This document shows positions 17,157-25,480 of a stretch of DNA of 45,590 bases, in pieces. Source of the DNA: a virus; IMG/VR virus record IMGVR_UViG_3300033150_002963, positions 1 to 45,590 of that record, one strand, 5' to 3'. Both the position numbers and the translations under genes were made by a program. Below the pieces are notes generated by a model. The model had not been told where the DNA came from and made no database searches. It worked only from the letters and a program-made list of their open reading frames with translations. Each line of letters begins with the position of its first letter. Positions within the stretch are counted from its first letter, which is position 1.

Positions 17157-18185
17157 TCACTCATTAAATACATCTAAGTCTTCAGGTTCATAAGATTTTT
17201 GCTGAGAATAGTCTGGCTCTTCTTGATATGGGACAGTGTGTACAGACTGTTGTTCTTTCTGGTAAGGATTTTTCACTCCTAAAATTATGGCTTGCCTCTC
17301 CAAAGGCAAAGGTCTGAATATCTCCTCAAAATCATACGGTTGAACCGATTCTAGATAATCTTTGGGAAGCTCCCTACACAGTTTCTCCTTGACTATTAAA
17401 GTTTTATATCCTCCTCTTCTTTCTTCTTGTTGCTGAACATACACTTCCAAATCAAATTTATATATTGAACCTCTTATTGCTTTCCCACAGTTACAGACGG
17501 TTTCCTGAATCAACTCGTTTGGCTTTGATACGTGTCTGCAACGAGGGCAGGTCCATGTCAAAGCCACTTGCTTTGCTTGATCAATCGGATGCATTTTCAT
17601 CAGCTGCTGAGGTGGTATCAAGTCTGACCTACATTCCGGGCACTGTAAAGATTTTAGAGTAATATACCCCCCACAACTAACACACTTAGAAGCAAGTTCC
17701 AAATTTTTCTCCCTCAAAACCCCAAAATATCCTGGTCCAACTGTCCAGTAACGACGACCAATAATCTGGGGTTTGTTTCCGGACATACATTTGTCGCAAG
17801 GAATATCTTCAGCTAAGTTCTTTCGGCAAGCTACGAAACTAGTGGAACCATCTTCTGCTTCAATTTTATGGACTAAGTTTAGGTTTAATACAGTAATAAC
17901 TCTACAAAATTGAGTACTAGATACCACGCTTTTCTGATCAGAATAAAAACACCCAACGCATTTTCCACCGAACTCGGGGTGTTCTGCACTGCATACTAAA
18001 TACCTCACCTTCCCCCCCGAGATGCAAACATGTCTTTTTACCTCATAAAACGGAAAAGGGAGAATTCTAATCGTAATTGGCATTGGATGTTTGTCAGGAG
18101 TCTGAATCGGAACTCTCAAAAATTCTTTCCTCTCTGGAGAGCTAAAACCTCTTTCTTCCTGCCCAGGAAACTGCCAGTATTCCAT
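17157..18185 (-). CDS. Multi-zinc-ribbon protein, candidate single-stranded DNA-binding protein
   Basis: 342 residues. At least three zinc sites: CVGC/CDKC in the first half, CVSC with CPEC, and CPRC with CNCG around residues 175-235. The N-terminal third is beta-rich and holds RVITVLNLNLV. The C-terminal end is acidic and Gln/Tyr/Pro-rich. Phage ssDNA-binding proteins of the gp32 type combine a beta barrel, zinc and an acidic tail. The location directly upstream of the modifier cluster and near primase and helicase genes fits that role, but sequence identity is not proven. The start is ATG behind AAGGAGG (a GTG one codon earlier is possible). Confidence 0.72.
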   Translation of the reverse strand: MEYWQFPGQEERGFSSPERKEFLRVPIQTPDKHPMPITIRILPFPFYEVKRHVCISGGKVRYLVCSAEHPEFGGKCVGCFYSDQKSVVSSTQFCRVITVLNLNLVHKIEAEDGSTSFVACRKNLAEDIPCDKCMSGNKPQIIGRRYWTVGPGYFGVLREKNLELASKCVSCGGYITLKSLQCPECRSDLIPPQQLMKMHPIDQAKQVALTWTCPRCRHVSKPNELIQETVCNCGKAIRGSIYKFDLEVYVQQQEERRGGYKTLIVKEKLCRELPKDYLESVQPYDFEEIFRPLPLERQAIILGVKNPYQKEQQSVHTVPYQEEPDYSQQKSYEPEDLDVFNE

Positions 18186-18224
18186 CACTAGTCCTCCTTC
18201 TTGTGAATAATTATTGGTATAAGT

Positions 18225-18326
18225 CTACTTACCCAATTCTTCTTCGGTGAGATCAGATGGGTCAGCTAAAAACTCGAATAGATTATTCACAAACGCAACG
18301 GCCTTCCTTCTCTTCTCTTCATCCAT
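18225..18326 (-). CDS. Small hypothetical protein, 33 residues
   Basis: Begins MDEEKRRKAVAFVNNLFEFL and ends EEELGK. It is preceded by a strong AGGAGGAAAGG ribosome site, and fills the gap between the zinc-ribbon gene and the multi-zinc protein gene on the same strand. Charged and helical; function unknown. Confidence 0.6.
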   Translation of the reverse strand: MDEEKRRKAVAFVNNLFEFLADPSDLTEEELGK

Positions 18327-18389
18327 TCCTTTCCTCCTATCTATTACTTAACCAATCTCAAACCGTTATGACAAATTTATACGATAATT

Positions 18390-18677
18390 TTACTGGGCCA
18401 AATAAGGAGCAAGCAAACTTCTATATAATTCCATTAAGTCCTCATCTGGGTAGAGACGACCACCCCAGTCCGCTATTGAGTGTAAGTCAATCGAATACAA
18501 TTTATACCCACAATTTGGACATTCTAAGGCTTCAAGAATCCATTCTGCGTAACTTATATCTTCCTCTTCAAGAGGATTGGTAGCACTTCCGTAAAAACGT
18601 TCAATGTACAAACTATATACCTTCAAATTTCGTATTTCAGTAATTTGCCCACATTCCGGGCATTTTACTCTGTCCAT
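18390..18677 (-). CDS. Two-zinc-knuckle small protein
   Basis: 95 residues from MDRVKCPECG. The start is chosen because GAGGTGG lies seven bases upstream; a TTG five codons earlier overlaps that site. CPEC near the N-terminus and CPNC at about residue 57 make one zinc ribbon. The gene follows the primase gene by about a dozen bases. The role is unknown, perhaps a replication accessory factor. Confidence 0.78.
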   Translation of the reverse strand: MDRVKCPECGQITEIRNLKVYSLYIERFYGSATNPLEEEDISYAEWILEALECPNCGYKLYSIDLHSIADWGGRLYPDEDLMELYRSLLAPYLAQ

Positions 18678-18688
18678 CAATATCCACC

Positions 18689-19585
18689 TCAACTTTTTGA
18701 TAGAATACCTTGAACTTGTAACCTTAACAAACTTTGCCTCTGGCTTAAAAGTTTTTCAATTTCCTCTTTGGTATAATCATCAGGTTGTCTCTTAGGACCT
18801 ATTACAATTGAAACTCTACCAAAATCTAGTAGCTGGTAATATATTTTCTTGGTGCCTCGTCTACCAGCATCATCATTGTCAAGGAAAATGATGAAATCGC
18901 TACTAAGAGAACCAAGTAATAGAGCCTGTTCATGGCTCATACTCGCTCCCATAATTGCCACTGTATTTTCCCAGCCGTTTTGGACTAACCACAAACAGGC
19001 TTTGAATCCCTCAACAACTATTACTGGCTTCCCTCGCTTAACATGATGACCGTGATAAAGATGTCTGTGAGGATGGAATTCATAATTTGGTACAAACTCT
19101 TTGATTTCAGAAATATAAAATCGATACTTTGGCTGATCGTCAGGATAAATGCTTCTACCAGAAATTCCTACCAAATTTCCTTGGATATCTCTAATAGAAA
19201 ACACTATTCTCTTGCGATAATGATCAAAACCAATTTCATGTTCCTTTAAAACTTGAGGAGTAAATCCTTCTTGTAGCAAAGCTATTGGGCACTCCATAGT
19301 ATACAAAGACAAAATCACATCGCTTAATTTGATATCCTCTCGCTTAGTAATAGATCGTGGGGCCAAAGATACCAGTTTTGGATCTACTCCGATAATGTTA
19401 GCTAATTTTTCCCAGTTACCAGATGCTTGACAAACAAAGCAATGAAATAATCCAGTCCGCAGATTTATGTAGAGATGGTGGTCGTGATCCGGGTGGAAAA
19501 TACACGGCACAGCAAATTCTCGTCCTCCACTTACAATCTTATAGTCAGTAAATTTATCCTGTAATACCTCTAATAAGTCTAGCAT
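18689..19585 (-). CDS. dnaG: DnaG-type primase (zinc finger plus Toprim)
   Basis: 298 residues, shorter than bacterial DnaG because the helicase-binding domain is missing. The N-terminal zinc-binding region has CIFHPDHDHH and FHCFVCQASGNW. The Toprim domain has VIVVEGFKACLWL (catalytic Glu) and IIFLDNDDAGRRG (the D-x-D). It makes RNA primers for the family A polymerase. The ATG lies just after the helicase stop codon (TAG); a GTG three codons earlier would overlap it. Primase and helicase genes are adjacent, as in many phages, here as separate proteins rather than a T7-type fusion. Confidence 0.93.
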   Translation of the reverse strand: MLDLLEVLQDKFTDYKIVSGGREFAVPCIFHPDHDHHLYINLRTGLFHCFVCQASGNWEKLANIIGVDPKLVSLAPRSITKREDIKLSDVILSLYTMECPIALLQEGFTPQVLKEHEIGFDHYRKRIVFSIRDIQGNLVGISGRSIYPDDQPKYRFYISEIKEFVPNYEFHPHRHLYHGHHVKRGKPVIVVEGFKACLWLVQNGWENTVAIMGASMSHEQALLLGSLSSDFIIFLDNDDAGRRGTKKIYYQLLDFGRVSIVIGPKRQPDDYTKEEIEKLLSQRQSLLRLQVQGILSKS

Positions 19586-19587
19586 AG

Positions 19588-20928
19588 CTACCACACGTCA
19601 ATATTTATATCTTCTTCATTTTCTGCTTCCTCTGGCAGCACCCCACCACCAGGAACTCTAAGTTTCTCTGCCTCACGAGCAATCTGTTTTACCCAATCAT
19701 CAACATCTACTATCGGAAAGGTTGTATTTTCTTGCATACTAATTCCAGGTCTTGCTTCTATAACAAATGCACCTTCCTCACCTTCTCTAGATTTTTTGAT
19801 CAGCACAGCAATCATTCCTCTATCTCTAGAATACAGCAACCTAAGTACCACGTCAGTATCTCGGAAAAAGTCATAAGTAAAGGCAATATCGTCTGCAGAG
19901 CGGGAAGCTGCTGAACCTCGACGATTTGCTTGTGAAGTAGCAACAATAGAAAGACGGAACTCTTTAGCAATCTGTTTCATATCTTGTGAAATAGTCATAA
20001 AATTCGTCCAATCCCTTTCCTTTAGCCCCTTAACTCTTAGTAGATGCATACCATCTAATAATAAAACAGCAGGACAAATCTCTTCCAGTTTCATCCTAAT
20101 TACATCCAAAGTGAATTCCCTATCTTCATCAACTGCTTCTGAAATTACAATATTCTGCCCAATTTCTTTTACTTTCTCATTAGCTTCTATCAACTTTTTT
20201 TCTTCTTCTTCATTTAAAGTTCCAGTTCGTAATTTTCGGTAATCTACTCCGGCAACAAATGAAAGAAGCCTTCTAGATATCTGCTCCTTACTCATTTCTC
20301 TAGTAATGAAAAGACACTTCTGCCCGGCCTGGGCCCAAAAGTAACAACAATATACTAGGATCCAAGTTTTCATCATTGCCGAGTTGGCATATATCAAAAC
20401 AAACTGTTCAGGCTCGAGCCCACCAGTAGCTTGATTTAAAGAAGACCAGGGGTAAGGAATTCCTACTAATCCTTGAGAGTGCTTACTTTGCCAATAATCT
20501 TCCATTACTGGATTGTAAAGCTCCTCTAATGTCTTGTCTTCGAAGGAACGAGTATTAAAGACTTGGTGGATTCTTTCGACTTGGTTTTTACATAATTTTA
20601 CAAACTTACGAGGATCATTCTGTAGCAAATGCTCATAGTGAGAAAATAGATTCGCTACTTCTCGACGCATCAACTCACTTTGCACCTTGTCACATACAAC
20701 ATCCAAAGAATCACCAACTTCTTGATAATCAAAATCAGGAAATTTATCTTTGATTAACTCAACACTAGGAACCTCACCATATTTCCGATAATGAGCATCT
20801 ATCTCCGAAAAGATTCTTATTGCTAATGGATCAGAAAGAGTGTTTGGAGTAAGTCGGTATTGCACCTTAACTCGGCGCAATTCTTTATCTTGTAAAATTT
20901 TACATATCAACAAACGCTGCCAATTCAT
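19588..20928 (-). CDS. dnaB: DnaB-type replicative DNA helicase
   Basis: 446 residues. The N-terminal helical domain (about 1-130) is followed by a RecA-fold helicase core. Seen: Walker A region LIYANSAMMKTW, FITREMSKEQISRRLL, Walker B AVLLLDGMHLL, and SIVATSQANRRG with downstream residues of the DnaB motif. The phosphate loop is degenerate: the usual GxGKT has become AMMKT, keeping Lys-Thr but losing the Gly. It is the hexameric unwinding enzyme of the replication fork, paired with the adjacent primase. Confidence 0.92.
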   Translation of the reverse strand: MNWQRLLICKILQDKELRRVKVQYRLTPNTLSDPLAIRIFSEIDAHYRKYGEVPSVELIKDKFPDFDYQEVGDSLDVVCDKVQSELMRREVANLFSHYEHLLQNDPRKFVKLCKNQVERIHQVFNTRSFEDKTLEELYNPVMEDYWQSKHSQGLVGIPYPWSSLNQATGGLEPEQFVLIYANSAMMKTWILVYCCYFWAQAGQKCLFITREMSKEQISRRLLSFVAGVDYRKLRTGTLNEEEEKKLIEANEKVKEIGQNIVISEAVDEDREFTLDVIRMKLEEICPAVLLLDGMHLLRVKGLKERDWTNFMTISQDMKQIAKEFRLSIVATSQANRRGSAASRSADDIAFTYDFFRDTDVVLRLLYSRDRGMIAVLIKKSREGEEGAFVIEARPGISMQENTTFPIVDVDDWVKQIAREAEKLRVPGGGVLPEEAENEEDINIDVW

Positions 20929-21171
20929 TCAGCTTCTCCTAATCTTAAGTTCAGTGACCGAAAACGCATCCTCATTCTCTCTTTCAAATTCCGTTCTCGC
21001 CATAAAATGATCATTTACGTCTATTTCATACAAGTGAATTGCCCTTTTTATAGCTTCTTCTTTGTCATGAGCCCTGACTCGAATTTCGTAGTAAAACTTC
21101 CCCGGAATACCTACTTCGAACAATTTTTCCTCTTGAGGTTCTTGATCCTGATTATGATCATTAACTTTCAT
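20929..21171 (-). CDS. Paralogous small protein 1 of 3 (DpnD/PcfM-like pattern)
   Basis: 80 residues from MKVNDHNQ, behind GGGGGTGG. It shares with the next two genes an MKV start with His, a beta strand (FEVGIPGKFYYEIRVRAH), a KEEA helix, and a closing FERE segment. The strand-then-A-x-x-x-EEA helix pattern recalls the small DpnD/PcfM fold, but that assignment is tentative. It lies just upstream of the helicase gene, its stop abutting the helicase start. Confidence 0.8.
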   Translation of the reverse strand: MKVNDHNQDQEPQEEKLFEVGIPGKFYYEIRVRAHDKEEAIKRAIHLYEIDVNDHFMARTEFERENEDAFSVTELKIRRS

Positions 21172-21191
21172 TTCCACCCCCTAAAAAAGAT

Positions 21192-21422
21192 TCACATGTC
21201 AATTTCCTTAACATATGTGTCTTCTAGCTCAAAAGAAGTTGCTTCCATAAACTCATCACATGAAGCATCATTATATATCCCCCTAGCTAATATCTCAGCC
21301 TCTTCCTCATTATATGCTTCAACATAAAATGTAGTAACATAAACACCACTAAAAGTAACCCGGTACCATCTAATTTGAGGTCTTTCCTCTTTCTGTTCAC
21401 TATTATGCCCTAATACCTTCAT
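21192..21422 (-). CDS. Paralogous small protein 2 of 3
   Basis: 76 residues with the same architecture as its neighbours: MKVLGHNS, strand WYRVTFSGVYVTTFYVEAY, helix EEEAEILARGIYND and a closing FMEATSFELED. The three are diverged enough that the duplication is not recent. Acidic overall; function unknown. The ATG follows a GGAGG site within the end of copy 3, with a one-base overlap. Confidence 0.8.
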   Translation of the reverse strand: MKVLGHNSEQKEERPQIRWYRVTFSGVYVTTFYVEAYNEEEAEILARGIYNDASCDEFMEATSFELEDTYVKEIDM

Positions 21423-21655
21423 TAGTCATCCTCCTCAACCTCAATATCAGATCTTTCAAAGTTAGTACTGGCAAGAAAATCTTCTGGAGAATCCTCCTCA
21501 TATAATATGATAGCATTATCCCTAGCTTCCTCTTTGTTGTGAGCAAGGACCCGAGCTCTATAGGAGAAATAGCCTGATATGGTTACATAATAGTAGCGAA
21601 GCTCTTCTGCACTATCTGTCTCGTGTTTCTGTTCTCCATGCTTAACCACCTTCAT
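21422..21655 (-). CDS. Paralogous small protein 3 of 3
   Basis: 77 residues: MKVVKHGEQ, strand YYVTISGYFSYRARVLAH, helix KEEARDNAIILYEE and closing FLASTNFERSD with an acidic tail. It is the first of the three in transcription order, with AAGGAGGG before the ATG. The triplet is read in tandem just ahead of the replicative helicase. Confidence 0.8.
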   Translation of the reverse strand: MKVVKHGEQKHETDSAEELRYYYVTISGYFSYRARVLAHNKEEARDNAIILYEEDSPEDFLASTNFERSDIEVEEDD

Positions 21656-21665
21656 TTATCCCTCC

Positions 21666-22088
21666 TTATTCAACTTCCCAATTCACAAATACATCATCTG
21701 GGGTTTTAGCAGATTTCTGTTGCTCCTCAGGCTGTGGCTGAGTTTGTTGAGGAGCAACAGGCTGATGGGTTTTCTGTAGTAATGTGGATAATTCTTCCTG
21801 TCCCTTCTTTAATCCAGCTTCGCTCTCTTCTTGGACAATTTCCCATGCTATCTTAAATGCGGCCGAGATATCTTTAAGAGTAGCATTACAAGGTAATCTA
21901 ACCGCCGCACGAGCATGTATTGTCCAAAATGGCTGAACTGGGAACATCTTTTTCATTTCTGCTTCCACATATGCACACGGCTCAGTTATATTTCGTTCTT
22001 CCAATTTGATATCATCACCAACCTTACGAACTGTGGTATTCCCATCCTTTATTTCATACTCCTTGGATCCTTCACCCGACTTAATCAT
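21666..22088 (-). CDS. Hypothetical protein with Gln/Pro-rich C-terminus
   Basis: 140 residues with AGGAGGAG before the ATG. The N-terminal 95 residues are mixed alpha/beta. The C-terminal 45 are a Gln/Pro-rich flexible segment (VAPQQTQPQPEEQQK) ending in an acidic, Trp-containing tip (DVFVNWEVE). Such tips can be protein-docking motifs, and one similar in type ends the multi-zinc protein nearby. Not recognised as a family; unknown function. Confidence 0.76.
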   Translation of the reverse strand: MIKSGEGSKEYEIKDGNTTVRKVGDDIKLEERNITEPCAYVEAEMKKMFPVQPFWTIHARAAVRLPCNATLKDISAAFKIAWEIVQEESEAGLKKGQEELSTLLQKTHQPVAPQQTQPQPEEQQKSAKTPDDVFVNWEVE

Positions 22089-22100
22089 TCTCTCCTCCTA

Positions 22101-22703
22101 CTAATATTTTGCTTGGTATGTCAACCAACTAGAAATCAACGCTTTTACTAATATTGTATGAAAATGCCTAGATGCCTGTTGATCGTGAGTTCTTACCAAG
22201 TAAGAAGGATGATATGTTCGAAAACATGCCAAAGTTTTATCTCCAATTTTAATTGGTTTTGGGTTATTACCAAAAGTACTCAATTTCCCCAATCGAAAAT
22301 AACTAGCAGGTAGTTCCCCTAATATCACAATGCAATTGGCCTTATGTAGCAAGGAAATCTCTTCCAACAAAAAGTCAGCACAAGTCTGGATCTGATTTTT
22401 AGTCGGGTCTTTTACTCTCTTCTCAACATTCGGAAAACACTTAACTAAATTAGTAATATAAATATAAGAAGCTGGGTCTATTCCAAATTTTCCACAAATT
22501 GTCTCTAATTTACTTCTTAATTTTCGGCCTGAGGGACCTACAAAAGGTCTCCCTTGCTCTATCTCTTCTTTACCAGGAGCAATCCCTAAGATTATCAAAC
22601 CTGCATCCTTACTCCCCTCCCCACATACTTTACCATCACTAATCCTATGGAGATCACATTTCTCACAAGCTTGAATTTTCTTGCACAACTCTTCCAAACT
22701 CAT
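22101..22703 (-). CDS. Uracil-DNA glycosylase, Fe-S family 4/5
   Basis: 200 residues from MSLEE, behind AAGGAGAAAG; an in-frame ATG ten codons earlier contains that site. Motif GIAPGKEE (family GEAPG-x-xE), GRPFVGPSGRKL, YITNLVKC and HPSYLVR are all visible. Four cysteines (CEKC near the start, VKC, QTC) match the 4Fe-4S ligands. It removes uracil from DNA to start base-excision repair, reducing mutation from cytosine deamination. The enzyme also argues against a uracil-containing phage genome. It overlaps the upstream SF2 helicase gene by 41 bases. Confidence 0.93.
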   Translation of the reverse strand: MSLEELCKKIQACEKCDLHRISDGKVCGEGSKDAGLIILGIAPGKEEIEQGRPFVGPSGRKLRSKLETICGKFGIDPASYIYITNLVKCFPNVEKRVKDPTKNQIQTCADFLLEEISLLHKANCIVILGELPASYFRLGKLSTFGNNPKPIKIGDKTLACFRTYHPSYLVRTHDQQASRHFHTILVKALISSWLTYQAKY

Positions 22704-24057
22704 GATACTTTCTCCTTTCCGATTTATATCCAATCTCTCGCAGAACCTTCCTCATCTTCAAGGCCACATAATGTATTGGAAGAGATGTTAGATCATCAAA
22801 TACAATCACTAAAGGAGATTTTTTGTTAGCAACATCTCTCAAAACTCTTCCAACAGCTTGTTGGACATTAGACTTATCCGCTAGTGGGGTAAGCATTACG
22901 AGGGTGTCTAAATCTGGCTGATCCAGACCCCGTTTAGCTAACTTACGGATAGCAAAAATTATTTGGCAGGATTGAAGTTGTCGGATTCTCTCTCCCTGCT
23001 CAATCTCCTGAATACACAGCCCAGATCCTTTGAATTCCCTATGCAACCTTTTCAGTTGCTTCTTTCTCTCTCCAAGCACCAGAATCTTCCTTCCCTGCAT
23101 TAATAGATATTCTAAAATTTGCTTAATATATCCTTCCCTTGTTTCATCCTCGCTTAAAGCAGTTACTAAGTTAGCATAATTCTCAGAATAATTCAAATTT
23201 TGCGAGAATGGCAATTCCAAAAAGATAATCCGCGGAATAAGAGGCTGGGTATAGTCCTGATAAATAGGAGTTCCAATATGATATTCATAAATCCGATGCA
23301 TTCCATCTGCCCTCTCTTTAGTAGCAGAAAGCCCAAACCTCTGCCCAAAGAACATATCAGCAGTGCGAGAGTAGACTGGAGTGGACATCTCATCCACTTC
23401 ATCCCATATTACTATCCCAAAATAAGCTCTAAGTTCTTCAGATATTTCCCACCGATGCTTACTTAAGGTCTGAAGCATGGCAATAACTATTGGTTTTTTC
23501 CAATCCCACACACCACCACGAATAACTCCAATCCATTCATCGGGAACAACTAGAAATTCTTTAATCCGATCAACCCATTGAGCTAACAAATGAGTAGTAT
23601 TCACAATAACCAAAGAAGGAGTTTGCCGCTCAGCAATAAGCTTCAACGCTACTACAGTCTTGCCAGAACCACACGGCATTATCACTACTCCGTGCTTGCT
23701 AGACCTCATTGCCTCGAAAGCAGCCAATTGGTTGTCTCTTAATTCAATCCTATCCTCAATCCTTCTAGACAGTTTTGGAGGTTCCGGCCTTCTATCCTCC
23801 AATTTACTGATTATTTCTTTAGGAAGAGGAAAATACCTAGGTAAAATATAATGAGTATCAGTAGCTAGAAAATGAGACAGACAGACAGTTTTGTATTTAT
23901 CAGTATATTGGAAGGTTAGACTAGCCCTCAGGGGGGCTTCTGCTAACCCACAATTCTTCGGAATATAAAGACTTTCGCGTACTAGAAAATCATTCTTCGT
24001 CAGGTTGTTCAGGTAGTATTTCTTCTGTATCTTCTGATTCCTCACTTTGTTCTTCAT
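22663..24057 (-). CDS. Superfamily 2 DNA helicase (XPB/UvsW-like)
   Basis: 464 residues. Motifs: I (MPCGSGKT), Ia region (VIVNTTHLLAQW), II (WDEVDEM, a DEVD box), III (GLSATKERADGMH) and VI (QAVGRVLRD). The GLSATxxRxDG form of motif III is typical of XPB/Rad25 and of phage T4 UvsW-like helicases, which branch-migrate recombination intermediates and restart forks. The chosen ATG overlaps the upstream 70-residue gene by 68 bases; a later start is possible. It likely acts with the RecA-like protein and RusA. Confidence 0.92.
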   Translation of the reverse strand: MKNKVRNQKIQKKYYLNNLTKNDFLVRESLYIPKNCGLAEAPLRASLTFQYTDKYKTVCLSHFLATDTHYILPRYFPLPKEIISKLEDRRPEPPKLSRRIEDRIELRDNQLAAFEAMRSSKHGVVIMPCGSGKTVVALKLIAERQTPSLVIVNTTHLLAQWVDRIKEFLVVPDEWIGVIRGGVWDWKKPIVIAMLQTLSKHRWEISEELRAYFGIVIWDEVDEMSTPVYSRTADMFFGQRFGLSATKERADGMHRIYEYHIGTPIYQDYTQPLIPRIIFLELPFSQNLNYSENYANLVTALSEDETREGYIKQILEYLLMQGRKILVLGERKKQLKRLHREFKGSGLCIQEIEQGERIRQLQSCQIIFAIRKLAKRGLDQPDLDTLVMLTPLADKSNVQQAVGRVLRDVANKKSPLVIVFDDLTSLPIHYVALKMRKVLREIGYKSERRKYHEFGRVVQENSSL

Positions 24058-24202
24058 TTTCCATTTCCACCCATTGTGTGACTCTTTTGGTTATCTCCGC
24101 CATTGCAGTTATCAAAACTCCAGTAACCATCATTTTTCCAGTTTTTTCCATTATCTGCTTGCCAATCTCCTTGGCTTCTCGCTTAATCCCTTCCCAATTC
24201 AT
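23990..24202 (-). CDS. Small amphipathic protein with acidic tail
   Basis: 70 residues and the first gene of the minus-strand early block. A helical N-terminal half includes a hydrophobic stretch (MMVTGVLITAMAEI, about 24-37) that may touch a membrane. The C-terminal 25 residues are mostly Glu, Asp and Ser. A good AAGGAGGG ribosome site precedes it. Unknown; a small early regulator is possible from position. Confidence 0.68.
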   Translation of the reverse strand: MNWEGIKREAKEIGKQIMEKTGKMMVTGVLITAMAEITKRVTQWVEMENEEQSEESEDTEEILPEQPDEE

Positions 24203-24303
24203 ACTTTCCCTCCTTACAGTTTAATTTAGAAACCGGTCAAATTGTTATAACATATTTTCTGCTAATTTGAAAAAAGAAATTTTTGGTCTATAATAAAGCC
24301 GAT
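24203..24303. promoter_or_regulatory. Divergent promoter region between early and late blocks
   Basis: Plus strand: TTGAAA (24267-24272), 16 bases, TATAAT (24289-24294), then nine bases to the ATG at 24304. The start site should fall at about 24301, giving a leaderless or 3-base-leader mRNA with no Shine-Dalgarno sequence. Minus strand: a TGTTATAAC extended -10-like box near 24247-24255 precedes a leader of about 40 bases with a normal AAGGAGGG site for the gene at 24202. The plus-strand promoter is near-consensus for host sigma70. Confidence 0.68.
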
Positions 24304-24882
24304 ATGAAGATTAAATTAGCCTCTAAAGAAGATGTAATTGCTGCCAGCAGCCTTTTCAAGACCGAGGAACTGCTGCCTAGCGAAAAACTGGTCCTAGCTA
24401 AAGCTATCCAAAAAGCAGCTACTCAGCTAGGAGCAGAGGTGGATAGTCAGATAACTAAAGTAGCCAGCTATAATCTCCAAAGGCCAATGGAGAACATCCA
24501 AAAATCACTGGAAGAGCGAAAAGAATACATAGAAGCCAAAAAAGTGGATAAATTATTGGAAAAAGTAGCCAACAAGGTAAAAGCCATTGATAAAATTAAG
24601 ATTATTGAGGAATTCGACGTGGCAAATGGTCTTGACCGCCTTTGGGGAAAGTTTATTGCAGATCCTATCAGCACGGTATTAGATATCAAAGAGAATGAAG
24701 AGAAAAAAGTAAAAATAGCCTCAGCAGAAATACCGGTATCAGTTATAGAACAGAAGAAGGATCATCTTGCAAAATATTTTGTTAAATCCTTTGTAGATAA
24801 GTTACTAGAAGATCCGAATGAGGCAATAAGTTCTCTCAAGCCCCAGACTCAGGAGTTACTATATAGTCTAATTAATGGCTAA
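24304..24882 (+). CDS. First gene of the portal-terminase operon, unknown
   Basis: 192 residues from MKIKLASK. The start is chosen because the -10 box lies nine bases upstream; an in-frame ATG further up would precede the expected transcript. Strongly helical and Lys/Glu-rich, with no cysteine and no membrane segment. Such proteins at the head of a packaging operon can be small terminase subunits or scaffold-like factors, but no HTH or other motif was found. It overlaps the next gene by eight bases. Confidence 0.78.
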   Translation: MKIKLASKEDVIAASSLFKTEELLPSEKLVLAKAIQKAATQLGAEVDSQITKVASYNLQRPMENIQKSLEERKEYIEAKKVDKLLEKVANKVKAIDKIKIIEEFDVANGLDRLWGKFIADPISTVLDIKENEEKKVKIASAEIPVSVIEQKKDHLAKYFVKSFVDKLLEDPNEAISSLKPQTQELLYSLING

Positions 24883-25480
24883 CCAAAACAAAATAGCTAT
24901 CGAATTTGAGGCTCCTACTCTTGCTCAGCTGATTGCAAAACAGCATCCTAAGTATTTACTACTTACCCCATATGACCGGCTACAAATCATACAAGATATT
25001 GTACCTCCTGATATGGTAGAAGTGCTCCATAATAAACTAGAAGGATGGGTAACTCTCAATGTTTGTGAAGATCCGTATCAAGACTGGTGGTCATTTGAAA
25101 AATGTTGCCAGGCGATAAATGGAGTCATACCTCATTTTTTTCTAAGTGAGCCAGTTAGCCCCGCTCAGGCAGCCTACTGTATCTATTTGATTAAAAACGC
25201 AAAACTTACTGAACCTTCTGAAGAAATCTATTGCTATATTGCTGCCTCAGCAGCCCACCAAGGCTATATAGTATTACCTAAAATACTGGAAAAGGCAGAT
25301 AAAGTACTCCCAGAAATCCTATCCGATATTGGTCAGAGTATTAGACAGGAGATATTGAATAATCGTGCTACAAAGGAGATAATAAAGGAACAAAGGAGGA
25401 AATTATCAATTATTTCCTCATATTTAAATTTAAAGCTTTCTAAACTAATGCAAGAAAGGAAATTGGTGGAAAAATGGTAA
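24875..25480 (+). CDS. Hypothetical protein before portal
   Basis: 201 residues; the ATG lies inside the last codons of the preceding gene with no clear ribosome site, so translational coupling is likely. Mostly helical, with five cysteines scattered through the middle and a basic C-terminus (KEQRRKLSII ... RKLVEKW). Not recognised. Its place directly before the portal gene is where a small terminase subunit or minor head protein can lie. Confidence 0.78.
   Translation: MANQNKIAIEFEAPTLAQLIAKQHPKYLLLTPYDRLQIIQDIVPPDMVEVLHNKLEGWVTLNVCEDPYQDWWSFEKCCQAINGVIPHFFLSEPVSPAQAAYCIYLIKNAKLTEPSEEIYCYIAASAAHQGYIVLPKILEKADKVLPEILSDIGQSIRQEILNNRATKEIIKEQRRKLSIISSYLNLKLSKLMQERKLVEKW

Noticed and set aside
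24283-24303. Earlier in-frame ATG for the first late gene (MVYNKAD)
   Set aside because: It would lie inside or before the -10 box and upstream of the predicted transcription start, and has no ribosome site.
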